Positions 35,342 through 45,139 of a stretch of DNA of 64,000 bases are shown in pieces (the stretch's first letter is position 1; each line of letters starts with the position of its first letter). A program made the translations under genes and the position numbers. The DNA comes from Neobacillus sp. YX16 (GTDB lineage Bacteria > Bacillota > Bacilli > Bacillales > Cytobacillaceae), in assembly GCF_030123505.1 (NCBI RefSeq), contig NZ_CP126115.1:2618001-2682000 (forward strand), written 5' to 3'. The notes under the pieces were generated by a model. The model saw only the letters and a list, made by a program, of their open reading frames with translations. It did not search any database and was not told the origin of the DNA.

Positions 35342-36436
35342 ATGCTGCTTCGTTTAGACCTGCAACTATTTGCAGATGAAAAGACAGAAAAAGCCACACC
35401 GAATAAACGCCGTGAAACGCGGAAAAAAGGACAGGTCGCGAAGAGCCAAGAAATTTCTGCCTCCCTTACCTTGCTGCTTACCTTTGCTTTTTTATTAATA
35501 GGCGGCAAAAGCTTCATCGAAGGCTGCCTAAATATCTATCGTCATAGTTTCCAAGAATATTTACTTTGGGATCTATCGATTAAGAGCACTCAGCTGTTAT
35601 TTAATCAGTTGCTGCTAGACTCAGCTAAGTTACTTGCACCTATTTTTATGGTTGTACTTGTGGCCGGACTTGTATCGAATTATGCACAAGTAGGCTTCAT
35701 GTTTAATACCGAGTCCTTAAAGATGAACCTTGGCAAAATCAACCCTATTGAAGGTGCTAAAAATATTCTTTCCATGCGTTCATTAGTTGAACTGCTAAAG
35801 TCAATTTTCAAAATATCCGTTACGTCTATTATCGTCTTTATTGTCATTTGGAATAGTAAAAGTGAATTATTTTTACTAGGTGAGAAAAATATATGGGATG
35901 CTGCTAGATTCATAGGGACATTAATCATAAAAATTGGGCTCTATGTATCCGCTAGTCTATTTGTAATGGCGATTGCTGACTTTATGTATCAGAAATTTGA
36001 ATTCGAGAAAAAAATTCGAATGTCCAAACAAGATATTAAAGATGAATACAAGAAAATGGAAGGTGACCCACATATAAAAGGGCAGCGGAGAGCCAAACAA
36101 AAGCAAATGGCGATGAATCGGATGATTGCAGAAGTGCCAAAGGCGGATGTGGTCATCACCAATCCAACCCATTTTGCCCTTGCAATTCGCTACGATGTTA
36201 TAACGATGGAGGCACCTCAAGTAATTGCAAAAGGCCAAGATCATATTGCGTTGAAAATCAAAGAAATTGCAAAAGAACATAAAATTATGACCGTTGAAAA
36301 TAAACCGCTGGCACGTGCGCTATTTGCTGCCGTGGAAATAGGTGAGACAATTCCAGAGGATATGTTTAATGCTGTAGGAGAGGTTTTAGCGTATGTTTAC
36401 TTTCAAGAAGGCCGGTATAAGGGGATGATGGCATGA
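35342..36436 (+). CDS. flhB: Flagellar export gate switch protein FlhB
   Basis: A 364-residue protein with four membrane segments and a cytoplasmic C-terminal domain. The N-terminal signature EKTEKATPNKRRETRKKGQV and the autocleavage motif NPTH (in VVITNPTHFALAIRY, near residue 277) are present. FlhB switches export specificity from rod/hook to filament substrates, normally with FliK, whose gene I do not find here. It overlaps flhA by 4 bases. Confidence 0.97.
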   Translation: MLLRLDLQLFADEKTEKATPNKRRETRKKGQVAKSQEISASLTLLLTFAFLLIGGKSFIEGCLNIYRHSFQEYLLWDLSIKSTQLLFNQLLLDSAKLLAPIFMVVLVAGLVSNYAQVGFMFNTESLKMNLGKINPIEGAKNILSMRSLVELLKSIFKISVTSIIVFIVIWNSKSELFLLGEKNIWDAARFIGTLIIKIGLYVSASLFVMAIADFMYQKFEFEKKIRMSKQDIKDEYKKMEGDPHIKGQRRAKQKQMAMNRMIAEVPKADVVITNPTHFALAIRYDVITMEAPQVIAKGQDHIALKIKEIAKEHKIMTVENKPLARALFAAVEIGETIPEDMFNAVGEVLAYVYFQEGRYKGMMA

Positions 36437-38466
36437 AGACAAAAGATTTATCCGTATTGTTTGTTGTAATATTAATTGTTGCCATGATGATTATCCCTAT
36501 GCCAACGCTATTATTGGACTTTTTATTGATTATTAATATTTCCGTTTCACTTATGATCCTGTTAGTGGCTATGAATACAAAAGAACCGTTGGAGTTTTCT
36601 ATTTTTCCAACAGCAATCTTGTTGACTACACTTTTCCGTTTAGCGCTAAACGTATCCACTACGCGTTCCATTCTGTCACATGCTGATGGGGGAGAAGTGA
36701 TTGAGACATTCGGGTCATTTGTTATTGGCGGGAATGCTGTCATTGGTTTTGTCGTCTTTTTAATCCTTGTCGTTATCCAATTCATCGTTATTACGAAAGG
36801 TTCTGAGAGGGTTGCAGAGGTTGCAGCACGTTTTACATTGGATGCAATGCCAGGTAAACAAATGAGTATCGATGCAGATATGAATGCAGGATTAATTAGT
36901 GATAAGGATGCTCGTGACCGACGCAGGAAAATTGAAATGGAGTCAGATTTTTACGGGGCGATGGATGGTGCCAGTAAATTTGTTAAAGGGGATGCCATAG
37001 CAGGGATTATCATCCTTATTATTAACGTTATTGGCGGTTTCATTATTGGGATGACCATTCATGGAATGGGATTTGCAGAAGCTGCTAGCACGTTCACGCT
37101 CTTATCTGTGGGTGATGGTTTGGTCAGCCAGGTGCCGGCCCTATTAATTTCCACTGCAACAGGTATTACTGTGACCCGTGCTGCAACCAATGGGAGTTTA
37201 GGTTCGGACATTATGGGGCAGATTTTCAGTTACCCAAAGCTTCTTTACATCGTTGCGGGTACGATTTCGGTCCTTGGGCTTTTCACACCTATTGGGATTT
37301 TTCTTACATTACCTATAGCAGGATTACTGGCGTTTGGTGGTTACACCTTGCAGAATTCAATGAAAAAGGAAGAGCTCCGAAATGAACAAGCAGAAATGGA
37401 AGAAACCGTGGAGGACATCGGAAGTCCAGAAAAAGTCATTAACCTTCTACAGCTAGATACATTGGAATTGGAAATCGGGTACGGATTAATTCCGCTTGCA
37501 GACCAGAAACAAGGAGGTGACATTCTCGATCGAATTGTGATGATACGCAGACAATTTGCTATTGAATTAGGGGTAGTTATTCCTACGATAAGAATTCGCG
37601 ATAACTTGCAATTATCACCTAATCAATATGTATTAAAATTCCGCGGCAATCGAGTTGCAACCGGTGAAGTATACTTGGATCATTTCTTAGCGATGAATCA
37701 AGTATCAGAAGAGGATGGAATAGAAGGTATCCACGTAGTGGAACCAGCGTTTGGACTGCCTGCTGTATGGGTTAATATTGAAGCAAAAGAAAGAGCAGAA
37801 TTGATGGGATATATTATTGTTGATCCACCTTCTGTGATTGCAACACATCTAACGGAAGTATTAAAACGTTATGCTTACCAGTTATTGCGCAGAGAAGAAA
37901 CGAAGGAATTGATTGATAACCTGAAAGAGAATCATCCAAACTTGGTGGAGGAACTAGTTCCTAACTTGTTATCAGTGGGAGACATTCAGAAAGTATTACA
38001 AAATCTTCTGCGTGAGCAAATCTCTATACGAGATTTAGCAGCCATTTTTGAAACATTAGCAGATTTTGCTGTGTATACGAAGGAACACAGAGTGTTAACT
38101 GAATATGTACGACAATCTTTAACACGCCAAATAACAGAACAATATGCAGAAGATGGCGTCATTAATGTGTTAACGGCAGGTGCTACATTAGAAAAAGGGA
38201 TTGCGGACAGCATTCAGCAAACTGAAGCTGGGGTACAATACTTATCCATGGATCCGCAAATGTCTCGGAAAATTACAGAAGAATTACATGAGCAAATTGA
38301 AAAAGTGGTTAAATTAGGGGGACAGCCTATTTTCCTAACGTCGCCATCGATTCGGATGTACCTTAAACAGTTTGTTGATAAGGTGATGCCAACCGTCCCT
38401 GTTCTTGCTTACACAGAATTGGAGCCAGATATCGAAATTCAAAGTATAGGAGTGGTAAACATATGA
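36433..38466 (+). CDS. flhA: Flagellar export gate protein FlhA
   Basis: A 677-residue protein of normal length with about eight membrane helices in the first 320 residues, the FHIPEP-type loop region (RFTLDAMPGKQMSIDADMNA, then GLISDKDARDRR), and a large cytoplasmic domain. That domain forms the nonameric ring that receives chaperone-substrate complexes, including FliS-flagellin. Its start overlaps the flhB stop and its end overlaps flhF by 4 bases. Confidence 0.97.
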   Translation: MKTKDLSVLFVVILIVAMMIIPMPTLLLDFLLIINISVSLMILLVAMNTKEPLEFSIFPTAILLTTLFRLALNVSTTRSILSHADGGEVIETFGSFVIGGNAVIGFVVFLILVVIQFIVITKGSERVAEVAARFTLDAMPGKQMSIDADMNAGLISDKDARDRRRKIEMESDFYGAMDGASKFVKGDAIAGIIILIINVIGGFIIGMTIHGMGFAEAASTFTLLSVGDGLVSQVPALLISTATGITVTRAATNGSLGSDIMGQIFSYPKLLYIVAGTISVLGLFTPIGIFLTLPIAGLLAFGGYTLQNSMKKEELRNEQAEMEETVEDIGSPEKVINLLQLDTLELEIGYGLIPLADQKQGGDILDRIVMIRRQFAIELGVVIPTIRIRDNLQLSPNQYVLKFRGNRVATGEVYLDHFLAMNQVSEEDGIEGIHVVEPAFGLPAVWVNIEAKERAELMGYIIVDPPSVIATHLTEVLKRYAYQLLRREETKELIDNLKENHPNLVEELVPNLLSVGDIQKVLQNLLREQISIRDLAAIFETLADFAVYTKEHRVLTEYVRQSLTRQITEQYAEDGVINVLTAGATLEKGIADSIQQTEAGVQYLSMDPQMSRKITEELHEQIEKVVKLGGQPIFLTSPSIRMYLKQFVDKVMPTVPVLAYTELEPDIEIQSIGVVNI

Positions 38467-39830
38467 AGACAAAAAAAATTGTAGCAGATACCATGCCTCA
38501 AGCTTTGAAGATGGTGCGACAGCAATTAGGTGATAATGCAATCATTGTGAACACACGAGTAATTAATACCGGTGGAATTTTTGGTTTTTTTACAAAACAA
38601 AAATATGAAGTGACCGCCTATACGGTGGAAAAAGAAGAAACATCTATCGAATTAAAGCCGAAGGTAGAACCAAAAGAGAATCCAATCATTTCAGTGATTG
38701 AGAAAAAAAGCCAGGAAGTGAATAGTGCTGACGAACAGGAAAAACAAAATTCTGTTTTCCATAAGAATCCTCAAAGATTATATCAATACTACTCACAGCC
38801 TGAATTGATAAAAGAAAAGAATGCACCACAAGAGGTAAAACCTGAAACCATCGTAAGCGTAGAGAAAGCACCAGAAAAAGTGCTGAGTGAAACTGTAAGA
38901 GAAAAGAAAACTCCTCAAACGTCAAAGTCAGTAGTAATTGAAAACCAACTGCTAGACGAAATGAAGCAAATGCGAAAAATGATGATGACTTTGATGTTGG
39001 GAGAAAAACAGGTAAGTAATTTGCCTTCAGGGTTGTTAACGCACGTGAACCAGTTAAGAAAACAGGGTGTTAATGATGAAGTAATCGAGTATATCGTAAA
39101 TAGTTTTATCGTCAGTAGTTTGTTAAAACAGGGTGAATCTAATCATGAAATGAGTGAGGAACTCATTAAGAATGAGATGATTGTGATCATTGAAGGAATT
39201 ATAAATAAAAGAGTCTCGGACTCAACTACTATAAATGAAAGTACACGTTTGATCAATGTTGTGGGTCCTACGGGGGTAGGCAAGACAACTTCAATAGCAA
39301 AACTTGCAACCGTACAAGTATTAAGGCAAAAACGCAGAGTTGCAATGATCACAACAGACGTTTATCGAATTGCTGCCGTTGAACAGTTAAAAACTTATGC
39401 GGGGATATTAAATGTACCAATAGAAGTTGTGAAGTCAGTAGATGAATTAGGACAGGCAATAGAAAAATTAGAGCACTATGATCTTATTTATATGGATACA
39501 ACCGGTCGGAATTATAAAGAAGTGAAATACAGGGAATCAATAAGTGAATTTATCAATCATCCCCAAAAAAGTGATAATTATCTTGTACTTAGCTTAACGA
39601 CAAAGTTTGAAGATATGGAAATTCTATTAGTGGAATTTTTAGATAGTCCAATAAAAAAGTTAATCCTTACCAAATTTGATGAAACAACGACTTATGGTTC
39701 AATTCTGAATATAGCTTATAAATATCCTTATCAGTTAGCGTATATCACTAATGGACAAAGTGTCCCAGAAGATATAACCGTAATCGATCCGTCACTAATT
39801 GCTCGGTACTTAATAGGAGAGGAAAAGTAA
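38463..39830 (+). CDS. flhF: Flagellar SRP-like GTPase FlhF
   Basis: A 455-residue SRP-family GTPase. A basic N-terminal B domain and a low-complexity Lys/Glu/Pro linker (to ~170) precede the N domain and the G domain. The G motifs are VVGPTGVGKTTSIAKLA (P loop, near 264), TTDVYRIAAVEQLKTYA, DTTGRNYKE and TKFDETTTYG. FlhF determines flagellum placement and number with FlhG, the next gene. Confidence 0.96.
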   Translation: MKTKKIVADTMPQALKMVRQQLGDNAIIVNTRVINTGGIFGFFTKQKYEVTAYTVEKEETSIELKPKVEPKENPIISVIEKKSQEVNSADEQEKQNSVFHKNPQRLYQYYSQPELIKEKNAPQEVKPETIVSVEKAPEKVLSETVREKKTPQTSKSVVIENQLLDEMKQMRKMMMTLMLGEKQVSNLPSGLLTHVNQLRKQGVNDEVIEYIVNSFIVSSLLKQGESNHEMSEELIKNEMIVIIEGIINKRVSDSTTINESTRLINVVGPTGVGKTTSIAKLATVQVLRQKRRVAMITTDVYRIAAVEQLKTYAGILNVPIEVVKSVDELGQAIEKLEHYDLIYMDTTGRNYKEVKYRESISEFINHPQKSDNYLVLSLTTKFEDMEILLVEFLDSPIKKLILTKFDETTTYGSILNIAYKYPYQLAYITNGQSVPEDITVIDPSLIARYLIGEEK

Positions 39831-39831
39831 G

Positions 39832-40722
39832 ATGGATCAAGCCCAAAGTCTACGTGAGTATATGCAGCGATATAAGGATCAGTACCAAAAGAAGAAGACC
39901 GCTCGTTTTATCACAATAACAAGTGGTAAAGGCGGGGTGGGCAAATCGAATTTTACCCTTAACTTTGCGCTTGGCTTACAAACAGCAGGTAAAAAGGTCA
40001 TCGTTTTGGATATGGACATGTCGACGGCAAATATAAACATTTTAATGGGGGTTACTCCAAGATATAGTTTGATTGATGTCCTTTATCAAAAGAAGCAAAT
40101 TTGGGATGTGATTCAAAAAGGCACATATGGAATTGAGTATATTTCCGGAGGACTTGAGATTCAAGACTTAATGGAGTTAGATCAAAATAAGCTATTGTAT
40201 TTTTGGAACCAAATCCAGGAACTAGAAACATACGCAGATTTTATTTTACTTGATACCGGTGCCGGCATTTCCAAAGAGCTCGTGGATTTTATATTAGCAT
40301 CAGATGAAACGATTATTGTTACTACTCCCGAACCAACGGCAATAGCCGATTCGTATGCTGTTCTCAAAACGGTGTTACAGTTTACCAAACAAGTTCCAAC
40401 GTTTCATCTCATGGTGAACCGTGCTCATTCTTATCGGGAAGCAGCTGAAACATCCAGGTCATTGATGAATGCATGTGATAATTTTCTAAAGCTAAAATTA
40501 CACGCACTAGGTTTTTTAATGGAAGATGATCATATAGGAAAATCAGTTCGGTCACAAATACCATTTTTTATTGCCTATCCAAATTGTGGTGCATCAAAAA
40601 CAATCAAACAAATGGTCAATTCCTATTTACCTGATATTGATGCCTCCGCACAGTCGGCACCTCCAAAAGGGATTAGAGGTTTTTTTGAAAAAGTAATTTC
40701 TCTAGGTAAATCGGCGAAATAG
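39832..40722 (+). CDS. flhG: MinD-like ATPase FlhG (YlxH)
   Basis: A 296-residue ParA/MinD-family ATPase with the deviant Walker A box SGKGGVGKSNFTLNFALGLQ near 27 and a Walker B-like FILLDTGAG. The extreme N-terminus carries DQAQSLR, matching the DQAxxLR motif with which FlhG stimulates FlhF GTP hydrolysis. The family controls flagellar number and pattern. It lies one base after flhF. Confidence 0.96.
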   Translation: MDQAQSLREYMQRYKDQYQKKKTARFITITSGKGGVGKSNFTLNFALGLQTAGKKVIVLDMDMSTANINILMGVTPRYSLIDVLYQKKQIWDVIQKGTYGIEYISGGLEIQDLMELDQNKLLYFWNQIQELETYADFILLDTGAGISKELVDFILASDETIIVTTPEPTAIADSYAVLKTVLQFTKQVPTFHLMVNRAHSYREAAETSRSLMNACDNFLKLKLHALGFLMEDDHIGKSVRSQIPFFIAYPNCGASKTIKQMVNSYLPDIDASAQSAPPKGIRGFFEKVISLGKSAK

Positions 40723-40731
40723 GAGGTTCAT

Positions 40732-41070
40732 ATGTTAGAAAATTTGAAGGTTAATATTGTTCTTGGATTTATCTCATTCCTTTTCACCTATTTATTCTCA
40801 ATCTTTAACAATACTTGGCAAACAACTCTTTATAGAGCAGCAGCTGGTTTTATCCTCTTCTTTTTCTTAGGATTTGTTTTCCATATCGTTATGAAACAAA
40901 TGGCCGGGAAGAGTCATCCTGCACACAAGGATATATCAGTGGAAGAAGTGGAAGTAAAACAAAAAGTGGAAAAAAATACCGCTGAAGTTGAAGAGATGAC
41001 GGACACAGCCGGTTTCCAAACTGTTTCCCTCCACTCTTTACATAATCAAGAAGACGGTGAAAAAAGGTAA
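40732..41070 (+). CDS. Small membrane protein of unknown function between flhG and sigD
   Basis: A 112-residue protein with two membrane helices (VNIVLGFISFLFTYLFSIFN, then YRAAAGFILFFFLGFVFHIV) and a charged cytoplasmic tail rich in Glu, Lys and Val. I do not recognise a family. In B. subtilis this position holds chemotaxis genes and sigD, with swrB after sigD; the sequence here is not obviously SwrB. It starts at ATG 40732 after AGGAGG, nine bases from flhG, and is clearly in the operon. Confidence 0.8.
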   Translation: MLENLKVNIVLGFISFLFTYLFSIFNNTWQTTLYRAAAGFILFFFLGFVFHIVMKQMAGKSHPAHKDISVEEVEVKQKVEKNTAEVEEMTDTAGFQTVSLHSLHNQEDGEKR

Positions 41071-41114
41071 AATTGGCAATTCATACTGAAAACGGTGGTA
41101 ATTAGGAGGGATAA

Positions 41115-41921
41115 TTGTTGAGACCGGCTATGAAAGAAACCATTCCACACTACTCTTTATGGAAGGCTTATCGAGAGAACCACGATTCTAAATCGCAGGA
41201 TCAACTGGTTAAACAATACTTGCCTCTGGTAGACCAAATGGCCAATCGTTTGGGCTCAAGTATCCCACAGCATATTATCCAAAAGGAAGACCTTGCCGGG
41301 CTGGGATATATTGGTTTAATCGAAGCGATAAAGAAGTTTGACTATAAAAAAGGTTATCAATTTGAAACCTTTGGACTATGGCGTATTAAAGGGGCAATGC
41401 TTGATGGAATCCGTCAAACAGATTGGGTTCCCCGTGGAGTAAGGGAAAAAGCAAAAAAACTTAATAACGCCCTCCGTGAGTTAGAACAATCATTAATGAG
41501 AACACCAACAGAATTGGAATTAAGTCAGCATACGAGTCTGTCTCTTGAGGAAGTGGACCAAGCATTTGCGACTTTATCTTTGTCAACATTGCTTTCATTA
41601 AATGAACCTTTAAAGGTAAATGAAGATGATGGGAAGCAGCAAAGCCGAATGGATCAAATTGCGGATGATCAAACCTTTTCTCAGGATAAGAAAATTCAAA
41701 TGGAAGAATTTAAGAAATTGATCGCTGCATCCATTGATAAAATGTCTGAAAAGGAAAGATTAGTCATTACGCTAATATACTACGAGGGTTTATCACAGGT
41801 GGAAATTACTGAAGTTCTAAACCTTACAAAAGGGCGGGTTTCTCAAATTCATTCACAAGCCATCCTTAAAATGCGAAAGAGTTTTGAGGCGAAAGGTTTT
41901 TCATTGGATTCATTTTTATAA
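41115..41921 (+). CDS. sigD: Flagellar sigma factor SigD (FliA family)
   Basis: A sigma-28 of about 268 residues. Region 2 is LVKQYLPLVDQMANRLGSSI through KKGYQFETFGLWRIKGAMLD (with GIRQTDWVPRGVREK), region 3 follows, and region 4 is MSEKERLVITLIYYEGLSQV through EVLNLTKGRVSQIHSQAI. The start is TTG 41115 or 41118 after AGGAGGGA; I cannot separate them. It should drive the TAAA-N16-CCGATA promoters found throughout the window, and it is opposed by FlgM. It is the last gene of the basal-body operon. Confidence 0.96.
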   Translation: MLRPAMKETIPHYSLWKAYRENHDSKSQDQLVKQYLPLVDQMANRLGSSIPQHIIQKEDLAGLGYIGLIEAIKKFDYKKGYQFETFGLWRIKGAMLDGIRQTDWVPRGVREKAKKLNNALRELEQSLMRTPTELELSQHTSLSLEEVDQAFATLSLSTLLSLNEPLKVNEDDGKQQSRMDQIADDQTFSQDKKIQMEEFKKLIAASIDKMSEKERLVITLIYYEGLSQVEITEVLNLTKGRVSQIHSQAILKMRKSFEAKGFSLDSFL

Positions 41922-41930
41922 ATTACTTTG

Positions 41931-41958
41931 CACACCCAATACTCAGGGTGTGTTTTTT
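41931..41958 (+). terminator. Terminator after sigD
   Basis: CACACCC-AATACTCA-GGGTGTG, a seven-pair stem followed by TTTTTT. It closes the long flagellar operon. Confidence 0.9.
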
Positions 41959-41979
41959 GACTTTTTACTAAAATTAACC

Positions 41980-42007
41980 TAAACATTGAGATTAATTTAC
42001 CGATATA
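41980..42007 (+). promoter_or_regulatory. Sigma-D promoter for the GADEF-EAL gene
   Basis: CTAAAC with TAAA at 41980-41983, 16 bases, CCGATATA (42000-42007). This is the closest match in the window to the B. subtilis sigma-D consensus. Transcription should start near 42014. Confidence 0.85.
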
Positions 42008-42049
42008 TATACTATTCGGATTTTCATATATATTTACCAATTGTTCCTT

Positions 42050-43981
42050 ATGGAGCATGTGGAAACAACTTTGTTAGACAATGATTATATAAGGATGATT
42101 GATATTATAATGAAATCTACAATTGATTTTTACAAATCACTTTATGCGAAAGTCACATCGGAAAAAAATAACATAGAAGCTTTATTTAATGTGCAAACAA
42201 AAGTGATTGAAATGATGGATGATAACGACTCCTCACTTGTAGAGGTATTAGATATAATCAATTTACAGTATGAACAGGTTTTTAATGAAGGAGTGTGCAC
42301 AATCCTGCTCGCAAATAGGGATGAAGAATTTCTTTATATCGGATCTGCACCTAACCTTCCTGTTGAGTATTGTGAATACATAGATGAATTTCTTAACAAT
42401 TCTAATGGGATTAACGAAGGGAAGTCTTCATACTTAAAACAAAGTTTTGTCGTCTCGAATATTGCTGAAGATCCACATTGGAGTGATTGTAAAGACAAAG
42501 CTTTAGAACACGGTTTTAAAGCATGGAGGTCCACTCCCGTGTTTGATCATGTACAAAATCTTTTAGGTGTTTTTTCTATATTGTATCCTTATCATAATAG
42601 CCCTGATGAGCAGGAAATCCAATTTATGGACCATGCTGTCAAGCTGATTAGTTTGGTCATTCAACATTTCCATGCTAAGGAAAAAATAAACTTTCTGAGA
42701 TTTCATGATGAGTTAACTGGACTACCAAATAGAAAACTTTTTCAAGAAAAAGTGAATATCGCAATAAACCTATTTAAAAAAACACATGGGAAAATGATAG
42801 GGGTATTGTACTTTGACTTGAACCAATTTAAACTCATTAATGATACATTAGGACACACTATAGGGGACTCGCTTTTAATAGGTGTTGCCCAAAGATTAAA
42901 AGCGTGTATTCGAGAAAAAGATATCGTTTCCAGGCAAGGAGCAGATGAATTTTCATTATTAATTGATTTTGTTTCAAAACAAGAAGTAACGATTGTGGCC
43001 AATAGAATACATAATATATTAGCAAAATCATTTTGTATTGAAGGGCATGAGATTTTTGTTACACCTAGTATTGGTATTAGTCTTTATCCTATTGATGGGA
43101 AAAGTGGAAATGAACTTTTAAGGAAAGCGGATGTGGCAAGAAATCAGGCTAAAAAAGTAGGAAGTACTACCTATCAATTTTATGAAGCAAAGTGGGATGA
43201 AAGAACAAATGAACGCTTATTAATTGAAAATGAACTAAGAAAAGCTTTAGATAAGCAAGAGTTCCAGTTACAATACCAGCCAATTATAGATCTAGCTACG
43301 AGTAAAATTACCGGAGTCGAAGCATTAATCCGTTGGTACCATCCTAAATTAGGAATTATTCCACCGGATCGATTTATACCGATTGCAGAAGAGACAGGTT
43401 TAATCGTGTCAATTGGTGAATGGGTTTTAAGAACGGCATGCTATAAAATGAAGTACTGGCAGGAAAGCGGTTACTTGCTGTCGACAATATCTGTAAATAT
43501 TTCTATTCGCCAATTCTATCAGCCTAACTTTATTTCAGAAATGGAGCAAATACTAAAGGAAACGGGAATCACCCCAAGATGTTTAACAATCGAGATAACA
43601 GAAAGTATGACAATGGATGTAGAAAAAGCTACCACCATTTTAACAAGTTTAAAGGGTTTGGGAGTTAATATTTCCATTGATGACTTTGGAACTGGATATA
43701 GCTCATTGAGTTATTTGAAAAAGTTTCCAATTGATTATTTGAAGATAGACCGCTCCTTTATTAAGGACATAGATAAGAGTAAAGATGATGAAAATATCGC
43801 AACCACCATACTTTTAATGGGGCAGAACCTCGGATTAAATGTAATCGCTGAGGGAGTAGAGACAAGTGAACAGTTAGGAATCCTGAGACACCACAATTGC
43901 AATGAAGCTCAAGGTTACTTGTTCAGTAAGCCTATTTCTGACGAAGAATTACAAGTGTTGGTTGAAAAACTTTCGGTGTAA
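42050..43981 (+). CDS. GAF-like/GGDEF(degenerate)/EAL c-di-GMP signalling protein
   Basis: A protein of about 643 residues. An N-terminal GAF-like sensor (about 30-200) is followed by a GGDEF domain (HDELTGLPNRKLFQEKVNIA) whose active-site loop reads GADEF, so cyclase activity is doubtful. The EAL domain keeps its catalytic motifs: GVEALIRW, ITESM, DDFGTGYSSLSYLKKFPIDY and NVIAEGVET. It is probably a phosphodiesterase that lowers c-di-GMP, possibly with GTP activation through the GADEF domain. The sigma-D promoter just upstream ties it to motility; the PilZ protein at 21294 is a likely reader. No clear ribosome site marks the start; ATG 42050 is tentative. Confidence 0.88.
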   Translation: MEHVETTLLDNDYIRMIDIIMKSTIDFYKSLYAKVTSEKNNIEALFNVQTKVIEMMDDNDSSLVEVLDIINLQYEQVFNEGVCTILLANRDEEFLYIGSAPNLPVEYCEYIDEFLNNSNGINEGKSSYLKQSFVVSNIAEDPHWSDCKDKALEHGFKAWRSTPVFDHVQNLLGVFSILYPYHNSPDEQEIQFMDHAVKLISLVIQHFHAKEKINFLRFHDELTGLPNRKLFQEKVNIAINLFKKTHGKMIGVLYFDLNQFKLINDTLGHTIGDSLLIGVAQRLKACIREKDIVSRQGADEFSLLIDFVSKQEVTIVANRIHNILAKSFCIEGHEIFVTPSIGISLYPIDGKSGNELLRKADVARNQAKKVGSTTYQFYEAKWDERTNERLLIENELRKALDKQEFQLQYQPIIDLATSKITGVEALIRWYHPKLGIIPPDRFIPIAEETGLIVSIGEWVLRTACYKMKYWQESGYLLSTISVNISIRQFYQPNFISEMEQILKETGITPRCLTIEITESMTMDVEKATTILTSLKGLGVNISIDDFGTGYSSLSYLKKFPIDYLKIDRSFIKDIDKSKDDENIATTILLMGQNLGLNVIAEGVETSEQLGILRHHNCNEAQGYLFSKPISDEELQVLVEKLSV

Positions 43982-43995
43982 CCAATTAATATTTT

Positions 43996-44024
43996 TTGAA
44001 TCCTTTTTATAAATCATATATAAT
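43996..44024 (+). promoter_or_regulatory. Sigma-A promoter for ppaC
   Basis: TTGAAT (43996-44001), 17 bases, TATAAT (44019-44024), 58 bases before the start codon. Confidence 0.7.
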
Positions 44025-44081
44025 TTGCGATAGGGTCATCAAATTGTCCTACATAATTTATTACGATTAGGAGTTTTTACA

Positions 44082-45017
44082 ATGGAAAAAGTACTTATTT
44101 TTGGTCACAAAAACCCTGACACAGATACAATTTGTTCTGCGATTGCTTATGCAGATTTGAAGAAACAACTTGGAATGGATGTTGAACCAATACGTCTTGG
44201 AGACGTTAATGGAGAAACGCAATACGCTCTGAACCATTTTAATGCGGAGGTCCCACGCTTAGTTGAAAAGGTAGCAGCTGAAGTCAATTCAGTTATTCTG
44301 GTCGACCACAATGAGCGCCAGCAAAGTGCGAATGATATTGCTGATGTTCGTGTTTTAGAGGTAATCGATCATCACCGTATTGCGAACTTTGAAACAAGCG
44401 ATCCATTGTATTACCGTTGTGAGCCAGTAGGCTGTACAGCAACGATTTTGAATAAAATGTATAAAGAAAACGGCATAGAAATTAAAAAAGAAATTGCTGG
44501 ACTTATGCTGTCCGCGATTATTTCTGACTCATTATTGTTTAAATCGCCAACTTGTACAGCAGAGGATGTAGCAGCTGCAAAAGAATTAGCTGAAATTGCT
44601 GGTGTCGATGCGCAAGAGTATGGCTTAGAAATGCTAAAAGCTGGTGCTGATTTAAGTGACAAAACAATTGAACAATTAATTTCACTTGATGCAAAAGAAT
44701 TCGACATGGGATCAAGCAAAGTTGAAATTGCACAAGTAAATGCAGTTGATACAGCTGAGGTACTTGCTCGTCAAGAGGAAATAGAAGCTGCTATTTCGAA
44801 AAATATCGAAGAAAAGAACTTAGATTTATTCTTATTTGTGGTTACAGATATCTTAACGAATGACTCTGTTGGTTTAGCTTTAGGAAGTAAAACGAGCGCT
44901 GTTGAAAAGGCATATAATGTTACCTTGGAGAATAACACTGCAGTATTAAAGGGTGTTGTATCTCGTAAGAAACAAATTGTACCAGTATTAACTGATATTT
45001 TTAATCAAGGTATTTAA
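44082..45017 (+). CDS. ppaC: Manganese-dependent inorganic pyrophosphatase (family II)
   Basis: A 311-residue DHH-family enzyme that hydrolyses pyrophosphate in the cytoplasm. Metal-binding residues are visible: GHKNPDTDT (His9, Asp13, Asp15), VDHNE, DHHR and [11 protein letters not shown], with the C-terminal SRKKQ substrate motif ([10 protein letters not shown]). Length and motifs match PpaC of B. subtilis. It has its own promoter and terminator and is unrelated to motility. Confidence 0.97.
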   Translation: MEKVLIFGHKNPDTDTICSAIAYADLKKQLGMDVEPIRLGDVNGETQYALNHFNAEVPRLVEKVAAEVNSVILVDHNERQQSANDIADVRVLEVIDHHRIANFETSDPLYYRCEPVGCTATILNKMYKENGIEIKKEIAGLMLSAIISDSLLFKSPTCTAEDVAAAKELAEIAGVDAQEYGLEMLKAGADLSDKTIEQLISLDAKEFDMGSSKVEIAQVNAVDTAEVLARQEEIEAAISKNIEEKNLDLFLFVVTDILTNDSVGLALGSKTSAVEKAYNVTLENNTAVLKGVVSRKKQIVPVLTDIFNQGI

Positions 45018-45025
45018 TAATTAAG

Positions 45026-45060
45026 GCCGTTCTTATTCAATAGGAACGGTTTGTTTTTTA
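45026..45060 (+). terminator. Terminator after ppaC
   Basis: CCGTTC...GAACGG with further pairing in the TTATTCAATA region, followed by TTTGTTTTTT. Confidence 0.8.
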
Positions 45061-45139
45061 GAGTAACTAATACGTTGACTGTACACTTTCTGCATGATAT
45101 ATTAATAGTATTGTAGAGAGGGGTGAGTAGGTTGGGAAG

